Of a stretch of 64,000 bases of DNA, positions 41,626-53,919 are shown piece by piece; the stretch's first letter is position 1, and each line of letters opens with the position of its first letter. Source of the stretch: Nectonema munidae (taxonomy: Eukaryota; Nematomorpha; Nectonematoida; Nectonematidae); the NCBI GenBank assembly GCA_030549495.1, contig JAUIRK010000761.1, positions 186,001 to 250,000 of the forward strand. Reading direction: 5' to 3'. Under the pieces are notes generated by a model. The model was not told where the DNA came from, did no database searches, and worked only from the letters and a program-made list of their open reading frames with translations. The position numbers and the translations under genes were made by a program.

Positions 41626-42500
41626 ATTTGAAAAAACTTTTTCCTTCAGCGTGAATTATTGAATATTTTGGAAGTGGAAAAGTTTTTGTAATTGAAAAAA
41701 GAGGATTATGAATGGATTCACCAAGAACAAGAATTTTTAAAAAGGTTTGGTTAGCAAATAATCAGAGGGATATTTGTTCATAACCACGGATAATACATCA
41801 CATTAAATTGATAAAAAAGACAGGATCAACAAAGTAATGAGGAAAGAGTGAAGGGAAGGTGGATGGGAGAAAGTAAAGTGGGAAAATGAAGAGGTAAGTG
41901 AGAGGAAAAAAGAGTCAGAGGATACTTCTATAAGGGAAGGTAAAATAGAGAAGATCAAAAAGGAGGGTCAGGCGGTAGGAGAGTCTGAATGGATTGGAAA
42001 AGTGTGGTGGGGGAAAATTTAAGTGGAATTTAAAGTGAGGGGGGGGGGGGGGCGGGGGGATCAACAAAGAGATTCTTCAATCGAAACGTTTTGAAATCGC
42101 TTAAATTCTGAGCATAGATTGCACAAAATGAATTTTTGATGAAAGTAGAGCTACCAACGTGGAATATCGGTTAGAATTAAGAGCAAAATTAGATATCATA
42201 TAAAGTATGGGAAAATGAAGTAGGCTAAAGCTGAGAGCGTATTTGTAAGCAAAACAATAGAGATCAGATTGAGATTTATAGTTCAAACTTCAAAGCTCCC
42301 TCTTAACTAAGGGAAGGATAAAATAGAGAACAAGAATCAAACCAAGGAGGGTCAAATGTGCTCGGTTTAGTTAGATTAGCAGCCAGTAATATTTTCCACC
42401 ATGTAATTTTACAATAATTTTATTGCTGAATTTATTTGGAAAAGTGCTGGTGGAAGGCTAGAAAAGCAATTCCTTTATAAAGTTGGAAATATTAAAAAAC
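41626..42500. other. Intergenic; purine-rich stretch with a long G run, no gene
   Basis: The stretch from about 41830 to 42060 is purine-rich on the plus strand (GGGAAG, GAGAGG motifs) and ends in a run of about 15 G near 42041. Nothing else is recognised. Confidence 0.4.
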
Positions 42501-42509
42501 CGTGAACGG

Positions 42510-43650
42510 TAGTCACAATTAAAAATGACAAAGAAAAAATCATGCTAAGTGCCAAGTGATCAAGCCCTTTAAGTGCTAAAATTGTAAGCAAGCATAGACC
42601 TACTGTAATGCAAGAGATGGAACCTTCGTTATCACTCACTATGGCTGGACAATATGTGTGTACGAAATGACTGCCCAATGACTAATGCTCCCATTCAAGA
42701 AAAGGCTCTATCTTTATTTGAAGATCTCAAGAAAAAACATAAGGAGAACCCTGGTCCTAGTGATCCTACCCTTGCCCGAGAATTTTCAGCAAGGATTTTG
42801 AGAAGCCTGACCAATTCAAGAGGATGTACACTTTGCATAGTGTGAAGAAGCATGGTGAAGCCGCGAGTGCAGATAAAGTGGAGCCCCCAATTACCTTCTC
42901 GTTCTGAAATAAATTATAACCGACGGTGGATATAGAGCCATGCAAGTATTCAATGCAGATGAAACCGCTCTGTATTGGAAGAAGATGCCTAAAATGACGG
43001 TTATTGCGAAGGAAGAAAAGTTGGCTCCCGGACATAAAGCCCCTAAAGGCCAAATTTCCTTGCTTCATTGTGGGAATGCTGCAGGTGATTTAAAGCTAAA
43101 AACCCTCATCATTAATCAATCAGAAAACCCTAGAGCACTTAAGGAATTTGTGAAGGCGAATCTGTAATTTGGCGATCCAACAAAAAAGCTTGGACAACTC
43201 GCACTGTCTTCAAAGACTGGTCACCATTTTTTTCTGTCAAACAGTTGAGAGATATTGTGCCGGTAAGAACATCTCTCATAAAGCATTGTTACTGCTTGAC
43301 AATGCACCCGCATCCCATCAACTTGTCAGATCTTAATGATCATGTTCGCGTGGAGTTTCTGCCTAAGAACACGACCTCATTAATTCAGCCAATGGACCAG
43401 GGTATAATCTCTACATCCAAAGCTTATTATCTTCGACGTACCTTCAGACAAATGATTCGTGCAATAGATAGTAATAGAAGCCGAAAACTCGTAGATTTGT
43501 GGAAAAGTTTTAAGTTACAGAGTCCAACATGAATGGTGTGTGGAGGAAATTATGACCAGAGTGTGTGAATGACTTTCATGGGTTGCATACAATCCAACCT
43601 ACCGTGGATGATATAGTGTATCTTGCGCATAAGTGGGCTTTGAAGAAGTA
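42510..43650 (+). pseudogene. TIGD1-like Tigger transposase, broken
   Basis: Blocks in order: TVMQEMEPSLSL, then TNAPIQEKALSLFEDLKKKH, FKKRYTLHSVKKHGEA, FNADETALYWKKMP (first catalytic Asp, about 42950), GQISLLHCGNAAGDLKLKTL, WRSNKKAWTTRTVFKDW, ALLLLDNAPASH (second Asp, about 43300), FLPKNTTSLIQPMDQGI (third Asp), YYLRRTF, and VDDIVYLAHKWALK. These match human TIGD1-type proteins. At least four frameshifts or stops separate them (for example after KEFVKANL near 43167). The frame runs into the piggyBac left end at 43651. The Tigger 5' terminus was not found. Confidence 0.8.
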
Positions 43651-46215
43651 CCCTCGCATGGTCGAAAAATTTTCTTCCCTTGGATGGTCAAAATGGGCCG
43701 CAAAGGCCACTTTTTAAGTTTTTTTCTCAATAAAAATATTATAACTGTATAATGAACACAACAGACCCATTAATTATTTTAAACTAAACTTTACTTGAAA
43801 ACTCAATTTTATTAGCTAGAAAAATGATTTTGATTCAATTTTTTTAACGCCATCTACATTTTATTTTCTTGATAAATGAAATGTGATAATGATGTATTTT
43901 GCTATAAATCTACAAAAAAATAGAAATAATACAAACCATGAATATCATTATAATTGCATAAACTTAAAAATAAAAAATATCTGTTTCAATTTACACAAAA
44001 TGTACTTGTACTGCTTAAAACCTATTTTCAAATATAAAAATAGGCTATTATCAGCACCTCTCAAAATTCACTTAGTGAGGAGCCGAGAATATTCAGAGGT
44101 AAAAATAACAACTATGTAAGAGAAATTATTGTAATAGGTTGCTCTCATCATCAAGTGATTTAGATCACACATATCAATATTACGTCAATGAGAGCCATGG
44201 CCTTGAAAGACGCTTGTGATTTTCACACACACACACACACGCACGCACAATTCCTGTAATTTTGTTTTTTTCATTCCTCACATTTACACCATGCGCATCA
44301 CATTAAGTGATTTAGGAGTTTACACCACATATAAACATATGGATCAATATTACGTCATGAGAGTCATGACTCATGACCTTGAAAGACGCAATTTCTGTAA
44401 TTTTGTTTTTTGCGCTTGTATTCAACACGTGTTTTTTTTTTTGAAATATTCTATAGCGTTATAAATAAATCAAATCAGATTATGGCTTTTTTTTGGATAA
44501 TCTCCCGTTTTCTTGCTTTTTATTTTCTTTTCTTCTATCCGTTTCAATTGCAACGTTACATTCATGACTTCTGAGGATTTTGTTTCAAAAAGCGCTGTTC
44601 TTTATTTTACTCAAGAAAGTCTTCCGACTTCGAGTGGTGGCAGAAGTAGAAGCATAAACTCACGAACCATTTCGAGATATCCTCCTGGTCCAAAAAATCA
44701 AGCCAAAAGAATGACTTGTCAGGAAAAAATTTGGAATCTGTTTTTTACTAAAGAACTATTGACTGAAATTTTTACAAAAACAAAAAATTATATGAAATAT
44801 AAAGAAAGGCTTATAGATCCAAATGATCAAGTTTTCCTCAAACTATACTATTGGTATGTATGTATGTATGTGTTCTGTATCGGTGACATATCCTGTCTTT
44901 TGTACTAAATAATTATATTTCAGGTACTGGAACGTAAAAGATTATGTTTGTATAGACGAGCAGTTACTCAAATATCGCGAAAATTGTCCCATTAGGATAT
45001 ATGATCCTAGTAAGTCAGGAGAGTACGGCATAAAGTTTTATCACCTAAATGGTGCCAATAGTTTTTATATTCTTTTCCCTGAAATTGATTTTTCCTCACA
45101 TCCCGAAGAAAATTATTTCAGTGGCGAATCAATAGTGAAAAGATTATGCGAAAATGCAAACATTCCTAATGGCGTTGGCATTGTTGTACATCGTTTTTTA
45201 TGTCTCACGATCTCTGCATTTGGGCTAAAAGAAAATCTTGGTCGGTGGTGGGTACTTGTACTGAAATGAGAAGGTTTATCCCTCCTGTCATGAAAAAACA
45301 AAACCTGAAAAAAAGTTAAATGAAGGAGTACGATTCTTTCACCCTGCTCACAGAAGTCGCTAGCCTGACAGCCTACGTTCCAATGCGACATGCTACCCAC
45401 AATTTCAAAGTGGTACACGTGATGTCAAGTCAGCACTACTCAAATATTCAATTTTTGGGTTCGAAGAAAAAACCGGAATCCATGCTCGTGTACAACAAAT
45501 ACAAGTGCGGCGTCGACAAGGCTAACCAAATGCTGAATATCTATACCACTTGTAGAATAAACTTTAGATGTTCAATGGTAATATTTTCCAATTATCTTGA
45601 TATGGCTGCTCTAAATACTTACATTATCATGAATACAAACTGTCCTGATCAATATAACTATAAATACGGTGGAAGAAAACAAGCTTTTAGTCTTGCTGAA
45701 ACATCCATGAAAATAAGAGCACAAAGCGATCAAATACCGCAAGAAATAAAACTCATCTTGCAATCTTATGGGTTTGTGAAAGAACAAAGTGCTTCCTCTT
45801 CACAAAGTTCCAAAGAAAAGCTTGTTTTTATTCCAACTGTAAAAGCAGAGTTTTTCAAGTATGTGGAAAATGTCAACAAAACACCTGCAACAAGCATGCA
45901 AAAAAAGTTTGTCAAAACTGCTTTTCTATGTCTCAATAAAGACGTTGATATTCGCATAATTTTTTATTTTCATTACATTTAAGTTGACTCTCAATAAAAA
46001 TTAGACAAGTTTTTTCCATTTGATAGACAAAAAATTTCATGCAAAATAAAAAAATCTACTGAACCCCTGTTCAATTTTTTTTTATAAAATTTGATTCAAA
46101 TTAGTTTAATTTAAGTTTTCAGAGTCCTATAATTGTAGCAATCCGCTTTTAATCAGCGTAGTCACGCTTTTTATTCACACCATGGCCGCGGCGGCCCCGT
46201 TTGACCATGCGAGGG
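43651..46215 (+). mobile_element. piggyBac-family element next to the TIGD1-like Tigger
   Basis: Left end CCCTCGCATGGTCGA and inverted right end CCCTCGCATGGTCAA match at 14 of 15, and both continue into GGCCGC-rich subterminal sequence. The right flank is TTAA (46216-46219). The left flank reads AGTA rather than TTAA. Length (2565 bp) fits an autonomous piggyBac. Confidence 0.72.
44562..45982 (+). pseudogene. piggyBac transposase, broken
   Basis: The first part (MTSEDFVSKSAVL ... DPNDQVFLKLYY) is followed by a 70-nt GT-AG intron-like gap (44854-44923, gtatgt...ttatatttcag). The frame resumes as YVCIDEQLLKYRENC and SKSGEYGIKFYHL, the piggyBac IDEQLxxFRGRC and KYGIK blocks. A frameshift near 45240 and a stop just before 45320 separate the next part: VVHVMSSQHY, then MLVYNKYKCGVDKANQMLNI with the third catalytic Asp, and FSNYLDMAALNTYIIM. 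The usual C-terminal Cys-rich domain is not evident. The long intact final frame suggests moderate age. Confidence 0.8.
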
Positions 46216-46219
46216 TTAA

Positions 46220-47384
46220 GCTAGAACGTAATCTTGATCATACCCTTCTTTCTTATAAGCAATTTTACAGAGAAAAAGAGGTGCGTGCACATTAACTTCA
46301 TTTTTTACTAAGAAGAATGCACCCACCCAAAGCTTATGCTGCATCTGTATTTCCTGCTGAGGACATTGATCGCAGATGATCCTGCTCTGTTTGCCCTCCA
46401 TGATCATACCTTTTAAGGGTTTGAAATAACTTCTTCGAGTGATGATGGCCCTGAATCGCCTACAGCGTGCGCCATCATCAACCTCTTAGTCTTATGTTCC
46501 TCTTCCCCATCAGACTTTAATGCAGTAAAACGAAATTTCAAGTGTGAGTCGTCATATTTCTTTTTTTAGCTATTAAGAAAAATGCACCTTTACAAATTAG
46601 GCCTGAAAAGCAACAAGAGAAAAAAATAGTACTCAATTCAAAGACTAATTTATTTATTCTTTAAAAATGTGATTTATTGGCAAAATGGCAAATGACCCAA
46701 AATGGGTGCAATATATTGCGAAAAACTATCTAAGTGCCCCCTTCTCGATCCCCATGGAACTTCTTCGCGGTACCGTGGACACCAGTTTGAAAACCACTGA
46801 ACTAGAAGATTAATGCAATCAGAATTACAAACAGGGTAATTTAACTTCATAAAGTCTGTGCAGTTGTGGTAGGATTGGAAGCTTACAGTGAAAGTTGGGT
46901 AATAATGGTGGTGTGTTCATTGGACAAAAATTCTTTTATAATAAATTTTGAAAATTATAAAAAAAAGTTCGCTAAAATAGTCCCCTGTCACTAAGCAAAT
47001 GAAAATAGCCCTTCACGAATAGGGTTAGGGGTATAGAATATGTTACAGCAAAAGTAGTTACCCACAAAGACGCACTCCCAATCTTTAGTCAAAAATAGCC
47101 TTGAAAATTTTGACGAAGACCAGAAAATATGATTGAACTAATTCTGGTATCACAATTAACTTTCTTATCATAGCAAACGTTTTAATAAGACTTAGGAAGG
47201 CTGACCTTCTAGGGGGCTTGGAAAAAGGGGAAAAAACCTCCTAGGAAAAAATTGCATTACGAAAGAATCCCCAAAGAAAAAAATTCTGAAAAATCTGATT
47301 ACTTAAGGATTTCTAGTTTTCGTTAAGCGATTTAACTATAGATATTTGACTTGCTTGCACTTTGAGAATTCTCAGTCATTCAGC
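46220..47384. other. Intergenic, one solitary hAT end
   Basis: At 46735-46799 the sequence ends CCAGTTTGAAAACCACTG, an inverted ZBED-hAT terminus (CAGTGGTTTTCAAACTGG), with no partner found to its left. A ~60-bp stretch at 46910-46970 repeats 6988-7047. The 63-codon minus frame at 46216-46407 has no motif I recognise. Confidence 0.4.
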
Positions 47385-48285
47385 TTTTAAGCTATTTTTG
47401 AATGATGCTGAGAAAAACGAAGTGATGAAATCTTAATTTATTGTTTGATTTTTGTTTGCACAATTTTATCTTTATTTTATACCCTTTTTTGAGAGTCTAA
47501 CGAACTTACACTTATTCTTATACACAAAAATTCTATTTTTTATACATGTAAGGGTAATTTTCGAAACCATTTTTCACAGGAGGGGGGGGGGGGTAGTCCC
47601 ATGAGGCCTCCCCCTTGAATCCGCAACTGGTTAATTGATATCCTTACCCCTTTTCTACACATAATTTGGAGATGGTGCGCATCTATTTAAAGTGAGAAAG
47701 AAGGAGCTATATATATTATATAAGTCTCATTCATTGTTGACTTTAAGTTTAATAGGGCGGGGGTTAAAGTTTACATTAATCTTAATTAAGAATGAAATAG
47801 ATAATATTTGTTGTCTTTTTTGGAAGACGCTTGAAAGTCCACCCACTCCAATAATTTCAAGGGTGCGCCCCTGAATCAATCACATTTTTTTCATATAAAC
47901 ATCGCAGGGTGTCTAGTAGACTCTTTTCCTTCAGACTACATTCACTCATATAAAAGTATCGAACCTTCAGTTATTTGTTTTCAGTTGTTTTCTCTATCAA
48001 TCAAATATCCTTTCAACAATTCCTGTAATGTACCTGATAGACTACTTCATTTTCAAATGAAAAGCCTATTCGCCCCCTAACAATTTTCGATTTTTTTTAC
48101 GTAGTCTATATGCGATATGCAAATTTAATTAAAATATTTTCCCTGGAAGTATAGTATTTAAATTTCAGCAATTTTGTAAAAAAATATAAAGTTGTCTAAT
48201 AAATTCACGTATGCGCTGTATACACTCTATTTTAAAGGATTGCTTGAATATTTAGTCTCCGGTCGTATTTCCAGACCAGTAATTG
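47385..48285 (+). repeat. Dispersed repeat R1, copy 3 (lacks the aaaaaatgcccc MITE)
   Basis: It aligns with 866-2008. About 370 bases (47490-47870) are present here but not in copies 1 and 2. They include a G run and an end-like GGCCTCCCCCTTGAATCCGC. The MITE found at 1212 and 34083 is absent: CTATATGCGATATGCAAA is continuous near 48105-48125. Similarity to copy 1 ends at TTTCCAGACCA. Confidence 0.75.
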
Positions 48286-49652
48286 GGGCCCTGCTGTCGA
48301 AGTCGCCAAATATTTTTACGACCCCACAACCCTGATGCTGATAGCGGTTATTTATACTTGCGAGAAAAAAGCTTTTATATACTATAAATTTGCAATGCAT
48401 TATCAAAGAGAATTAGCTATTATATAGAAATAACATTAAAAACGATAATGTAGATTTAGCTAAGGGATAGCTTGACATTTCAAATGAGGCATACTATTTC
48501 TCTCTTGACGTTGTAGACTTTGAGAATAGTGGTGTCATAAGGTTCCCAGCATTATATAGGAGATATCAAAGTAAACACTCTTCACAAAAAAAAGTTAGAT
48601 AATCATCGTAAGAAGCACAAATTAACTCTCAGATGGAAGTTCCTGAACCGTCTTTTAGTATTTTGACTCAAAAAGTTTAATGAAAATTATGGAAATATAA
48701 AAATAGAAAACCTCTACATTTACAAATACCAGATACCTATTAAATTCAAAATAATGCCATAAAAAGTAAGAACCTGAAAAGATTTTTAACATAACTCAGA
48801 AAAATTGGTTATACTAATTTAAGAAAACGAATTACATATCTGTTAACTCTCCCTGCAATAACGGGAGACTTCCGGTTTTAATTGCTTTCTCCCGGTCTCT
48901 AGTTTTTTAGTTATCTCCCGGTTTTAAAAAAATTTATAATCTACATTAAAAAAAAAATTATATCAATATCATATTATGATATCATTGTTGATGATATTGA
49001 GGTCAAATGCATGTTCATTATAGACTAGATGTTTTCTGACATTATATTTCCAAACTAAAAGTTCCGGGAACATCAATAGAAAGATTCAAAATCCTTCCTT
49101 GTGTAGCTACCTTAATTCTTGTACTTCCATTTAGCAATGCAAATCTGAACGATTATTAAGCATTGTAGGGAAAAATTAAACCGACATACGGTCATCTTTA
49201 AAGTTAGATCGTAACCAGTATTTTTGCTATGAAGACACATAATCCCGAAAGCAAAATTTTTTTTTATAATTGGAGACCAGATGAAGAAATACAGAATCTG
49301 ACAAAGAAAGCAACCAAAACAGATAACAACGATTAAAGAGAATTTATTGGTTTATATCTTTACTTTTGTTTAGCTAAGTACTTTATTGTTATTAACTAGT
49401 GTCTGTATTTGGCATTTTTCTAATAAATAGTCAATTTTATATTTAACAATAATGCTTTTTGTTAAAGAGAATTTTGTAAATTAATTCATTTTCCCTGTTT
49501 CAGGCAAAATCTCCCATTTTTCTCAACAAAAAAACAAGAATTTCTAGGTTTCGATCATTTTACGTTGAAAGGTATGGAATTGGGTCTGCCTAAAACCCTA
49601 AAAAATAATGTAATGGTCAATTACCAGGCAATAAAACAATATAATGAATAAA
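48286..49652. other. Intergenic, nothing recognised
   Basis: A CTCCCGGTTTT / GGGAGACTTCCGG-like stretch lies near 48860-48930. No coding frames or termini can be supported. Confidence 0.4.
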
Positions 49653-50487
49653 ATTTAAATGGATCAAGTGTAGAATCTGACTCAAGAACGTTTTGAGAGT
49701 CAGATTCTACATTTGATCGTGATTTACGACATTTCTCACAAAAAGTTAAGATTGTTTTTTTTTAGTTTTTTATTTCTTGTTAAACATGGATTTTTCCGAA
49801 CTTATCTAATGAAAATTAACCAGAGATTTCAAGACATTTTTTGATCCTGATAAATTTTGATGACTTTTTGAAGCAAAAAATCTTTTGTTCAACCAAATGA
49901 ATTGTGATTATTGTACTTTACCAATGAATTGGAAGAAAAAAACTTCAACAAAATATGGATATAAATGGAAATGTAATAATAAAAATTGTGAAAAATAAAA
50001 AACATTAAAGTTTATTAGGCAAAATTATTTTTTTGGCAAATAAAATTTAAAATTAAGTCAGTGGCTACATGTCATGTATTTATGGAGCTTGAAAATTTCT
50101 GTTAAAAATACAACTTTAATAGCTTCAGTTTCTCGAAAAACTGTAATAGATTTGTTTAGTTTTTTAAGAAAAATTTGTAAAAATCATATGGTTAAAAATC
50201 CCATTAAACTGGGAGGGTCAGGTAAAATTAATGAGTCATCTTTTTCACATAATATTAAATTTCATAAAAGAAGAGCTCCAGAAAAATCTATATGGATTTT
50301 TTGTCTGATTGATACCTCTTTTCATCTTTTTGTTGGATATATGGAGATAGTAAAAGACAGAATATCCAAGACAATTTTGCCAATTATTCAAAAAGTCTTA
50401 AGACCGGGAACTACAATCCATTCTGATCAGTGGAGATCTTATTTGAAAATACAAAAAAAATTGAACCTAAATCATAAAACTCTAAAT

Positions 50488-53400
50488 CAGTGGTTCCCAA
50501 CCGGTGGTCCATGGACCCCTAGGGGTCCATGGAAGAATTTCAAGGGGTCCATGGAAATTCTACTTCAAACTACTTATGCTGAATCTCCTTTAATATACTA
50601 TTATTTTCCAAACCAATATAAATATATATATTTAGAGCTTTTTTAAATAAATATTTTCTTCCCTTTTTTAAAGTTTTATATTTTGAATATTTATATATGC
50701 TTTTTATTAGTTACAATATTTTTGAAAAATTTATATTTTAATTGGAAAAAAATTTTATTCACATTTTATGTATAATTATAAATATTATTTTGGTTAGCAA
50801 GTAAGTAGTTATTTTTTATATATTGAATTTTTGTGTTTACAACCATTAACAATAAATATTATAAATTTCATAAAAATTATCAACTTATAAAATAATGTTT
50901 ATGGGTGTGCTATAAAAAGCTATGTTCTCGTATTTATACGAAAAATTTAGCAATTTTTAGCAGAAAATTTTTGCATTCCCTTCCCAGTTTTCCATTCGTT
51001 TATAAATGATCACAAAATGCACTAATTTTTCACTCTTATTTGTATTATATGTTAACCTTAATTTTTTTTCATTTTTCTCCTTTTCACTAACAGATCGTGC
51101 ATAATGTCGATTAATATTAAAAAGAAAAAGTTTTCGGAAGATTATCTTCAGTGAGGATTTACTTTGATTCAAAAAAATAATGTAGATCTCCCACAGTGTG
51201 TTATTTGTTTTCGCGTTCTGGGAAATGATTCATTGAAGCCTTCAAAATTACAACTTCACCTGAGGAGATGCGATCCTTTGTATGCAAGCAAGGAAAATGA
51301 TTTCTTCAAGAGGAAAGCTGGTGACTTAAAGAGACAAAAACTTGATGCGACTGGTAGCTTTCAAGAGAAGAGAGGGAACATAGTTGAAGCATCATACTGA
51401 GTGGCTTACTTAGTAGCCCGAAAAAAAAGCACATACAATTGCTGAAGAATTGATTCTACCTTGTGCAAAAGAAATGGTTCATTTGGTTATTGGAAAAGAA
51501 GCAGCACAGAAATACCTATTTCGAATAATACGATCCAGCGAAGAACCAGCGACATGTCGGTTGATGTGAAAGAACAAATTATTGAAGAGATAAAAACATC
51601 CTCCATTTTTGCTATACAGGTCGATGAATCCACTGATGTGTCAGTGGCATGCCAGCTCTTGGTTTACTGCCGATACCTGTTCAGAGGCACAATCAAAGGG
51701 GAATTCCTTTGTTGTAAAAATCTTGAAACGTCAGGTACGGCCACTGATGTGATTAATGCTGTATCATCGTTTTTCGACCAGCATTGAGTTGGAATAATCT
51801 TGTTGGAATCACAACTGATGGAGCTCCAACTATGCTTGGGGCGAGGTCAGGTTTCCAGGCAAAAGTAAAATCCAACGCACCAAATGCAGTTGGTGTGCAC
51901 TCCTTCATTCATCGGGAGGCTCTCGCTTCTAAATCACTTCCTCCTGGGATTCTTTGAATGTTCAAAGGTATTGTCAAGGTCTTGGACTATGTTAAAATCT
52001 CTGCCCTCAGCACGAGACTGTTCCAGCAACTGTGCCATGACATGGAATCCAAACATATTTCTTTGCTCTTTTATACATCGGTCAGATGGTCGTCTGTAGG
52101 AAGATTTTTGTCCCGCTTCTTTTCTCTTCGCGAAAACGTTGAAATGTTTCTTGCCTTATAGAAAAATATGAGCTGTTGGATATATTGAAATCTGAACACT
52201 TTGAGCTCCGCCTGGCTTATCTTGTAGACGTATTTCAAATAATGAACCAGGTGAACTTAAAACTCGAAGGAAAAGTATGCTCAACAACTGTGTCTCAATA
52301 CTAGCATTTTTGGCGAAATTGAAGCTGTATAAGAACAGAGTGAGTTTAGGAAAATTTATGATGTTTCCATTATTGAGTGAAATTCTTGCTGATGGTCACG
52401 TTCCAAGCACTTTATCCAAGGAAATCATGGATCACTTGTCTCAGCTAAACGATAAATATAGCCGATACTTTCCTGACTTAAGCCCTAAAAATGCAGAATT
52501 AGCAAAACAGTTTTTATGTCAAATTGATGATGTGTTAGAAGAGGCTCAAGAAGAGTTCATTTAGCTTATCCACGATTCAACAGCCAAGAATTTGTTCCTA
52601 TCAAACTCCTTGCCTAGCTTCTTTGTGTTCAATGATGGAATCATATCCAAAAATTAGTTATCTAGCCGTTCGAGTTCTTTTGCCTCAATCTATCTGTGCG
52701 AAAGTGGGTTTTCTGCATTACTGGTAATAAAAACAAAATCAAGGAACAAGCTGTCTGTGGAAGATGACTTGAAGTATGTCATATTACATTAATATAGTAT
52801 CTTAATCACATCAATTCATTACTTACCTACATATAACCTTAATACTTTTCATAAGTTTTAGAGTTAAGTTTTAATAAAGTTAAGTTTATACTAATCGATG
52901 CCTTCTTTACCCACTCAAGGTGTGCACTGGCTGTCACTGAGCCAAAGATTCATGAACTGGTTGCTCAAAAACAACAACAAAAGTCTCATTGAAAAGGAAG
53001 TATAAAGGGATGCTTTTTTTGCGAACAATAAGGAATTTTATTCTCTGCTCTTTTGTTATTTTTTTGTGTTTTGTTCATACAGGTTATATGATATTTTTAT
53101 TCAAATATAGCATAATAAAATATCTTATATATTAACAAAACATATAAATATATTTCATATATAATTTTTATATTATGTTATTTTGTTTTTGCCTGCAATA
53201 TCTACCTATCTACAATATAACATGAAATATCCACCTACACTCTGCAACTATAACAACATTTGAAAATATTATTTTTGCTTTGTATTTTACTCTTAAATAA
53301 AAATGATTTACGATTTCTCTGATTTCATATGAATAAGCATACGATTTAATCAAATGACTACAATCAATTTTTGCATAAAAATTTTGATTAATTTTGTTGG

Positions 53401-53490
53401 CTCAAACTATTCAGTTGTAGGGATCCACAGGTAAAAAAAAGTGACTTAAAAAGGGGGAACGGGATAAAAAAAAGAGGTTGGGAACCACTG
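50488..53490 (+). mobile_element. ZBED-type hAT element, full length, inserted in Merlin
   Basis: Ends CAGTGGTTCCCAACCGGTGG and inverted CAGTGGTTCCCAACCTCTTT share the first 15 bases. The target duplication is CTCTAAAT / CACTAAAT (7 of 8). Its left 300 bases and right 210 bases recur inverted at 63020-63487 as an internally deleted derivative. The length of 3003 bp fits an autonomous element. The left end carries an imperfect GGTCCATGGACC palindrome repeated three times. Confidence 0.9.
51104..52992 (+). pseudogene. ZBED/SCAND3-type hAT transposase, broken by several stops and shifts
   Basis: ATG 51104 follows an acceptor-like cactaacag. The BED zinc finger has CVICFRVLGNDSLKPSKLQL then HLRRC. 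Next come VEASY / VAYLVARKKK, FAIQVDESTDVSVACQLLVY (first catalytic Asp, about 51620), GITTDGAPTMLGARSGFQAK (second Asp), HREALASKSLPPGIL, KISALSTRLFQQLC and LFYTSVRWSSVGRFLSRFFSLRE. Then come IDDVLEEAQEEFI, and the dimerisation region CESGFSALLVIKTKSRNKL-like pieces near 52700-52760, ending EPKIHELVAQKQQQKSH at 52992. Stops or frameshifts occur about every 150-250 bases in places. An intron may lie near 52790-52915 between KYVILH and CALAVTEPKIHE. Confidence 0.85.
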
Positions 53491-53919
53491 CACTAAATCA
53501 TTCTATGAATTTAGAATCTTATTGGGGATGAAAGGATGTAGAAAAAATGTTAGAAAGATAGATATTCGAGGTGATTTGGAGATAGATAGATATGGGGGAA
53601 CCGCTTTTGAAAATTTATGCTCGCAAATTTCACAATGTTTTTCAATTGATTAATCAATATATATATTTTCAATTTTAAATTTTTTCATGCTCAATAAAAA
53701 AATTTTTTATTGATTATAATCATTTACACGTAATGTATATAAGACTAACTTTAAAATTAAAATCCGGTTTTGTTAATACTAAATAATTCTATCTGTTTTA
53801 CTAACACTAATTCTAAAATTTATGATGGAAATTAGATAAAAAAGAAAAGACTAACTCAAGATAATTTTCTGAAGTCAGATTCTTGGAGTCAGTTTCTAAA
53901 CTTGATCCATTTAAATCGG

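Larger units (their letters stand above)
49786..53655 (+). pseudogene. Merlin transposase (IS1595-like DDE), split by the hAT and otherwise broken
   Basis: The N-terminal part carries a zinc ribbon (CDYC ... KWKCNNKNC, about 49905-49995). The DDE domain has GGSGKINESSF, where the family has an IDES motif with its first catalytic Asp; here that residue is Asn. TTIHSDQWRSY holds the second Asp. The frame is cut at KTLN by the hAT at 50488. On the far side LNHSMN and ESYWG (third catalytic residue) resume near 53495. In-frame stops lie in the first 40 codons and a frameshift follows ESYWG, so the gene was also decaying independently of the insertion. Confidence 0.8.
49661..53908 (+). mobile_element. 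Merlin element interrupted by a hAT
   Basis: Inverted ends GGATCAAGTGTAGAATCTGACTC and GGATCAAGTTTAGAAACTGACTC match at 21 of 23. They are flanked on both sides by the 8-bp ATTTAAAT (49653-49660 and 53909-53916), which is itself palindromic. Removing the hAT (50488-53490) leaves about 1.24 kb, the usual size for Merlin. Merlin is the eukaryotic relative of bacterial IS1016/IS1595 elements. Confidence 0.85.

Noticed and set aside
45113-45418. 101-codon minus-strand frame
   Set aside because: It is antisense to the piggyBac transposase.
49786-50487. Bacterial contamination, because the transposase resembles IS1595/ISXO2
   Set aside because: The Merlin ends, 8-bp duplication, nested eukaryotic hAT and base composition fit a eukaryotic Merlin.
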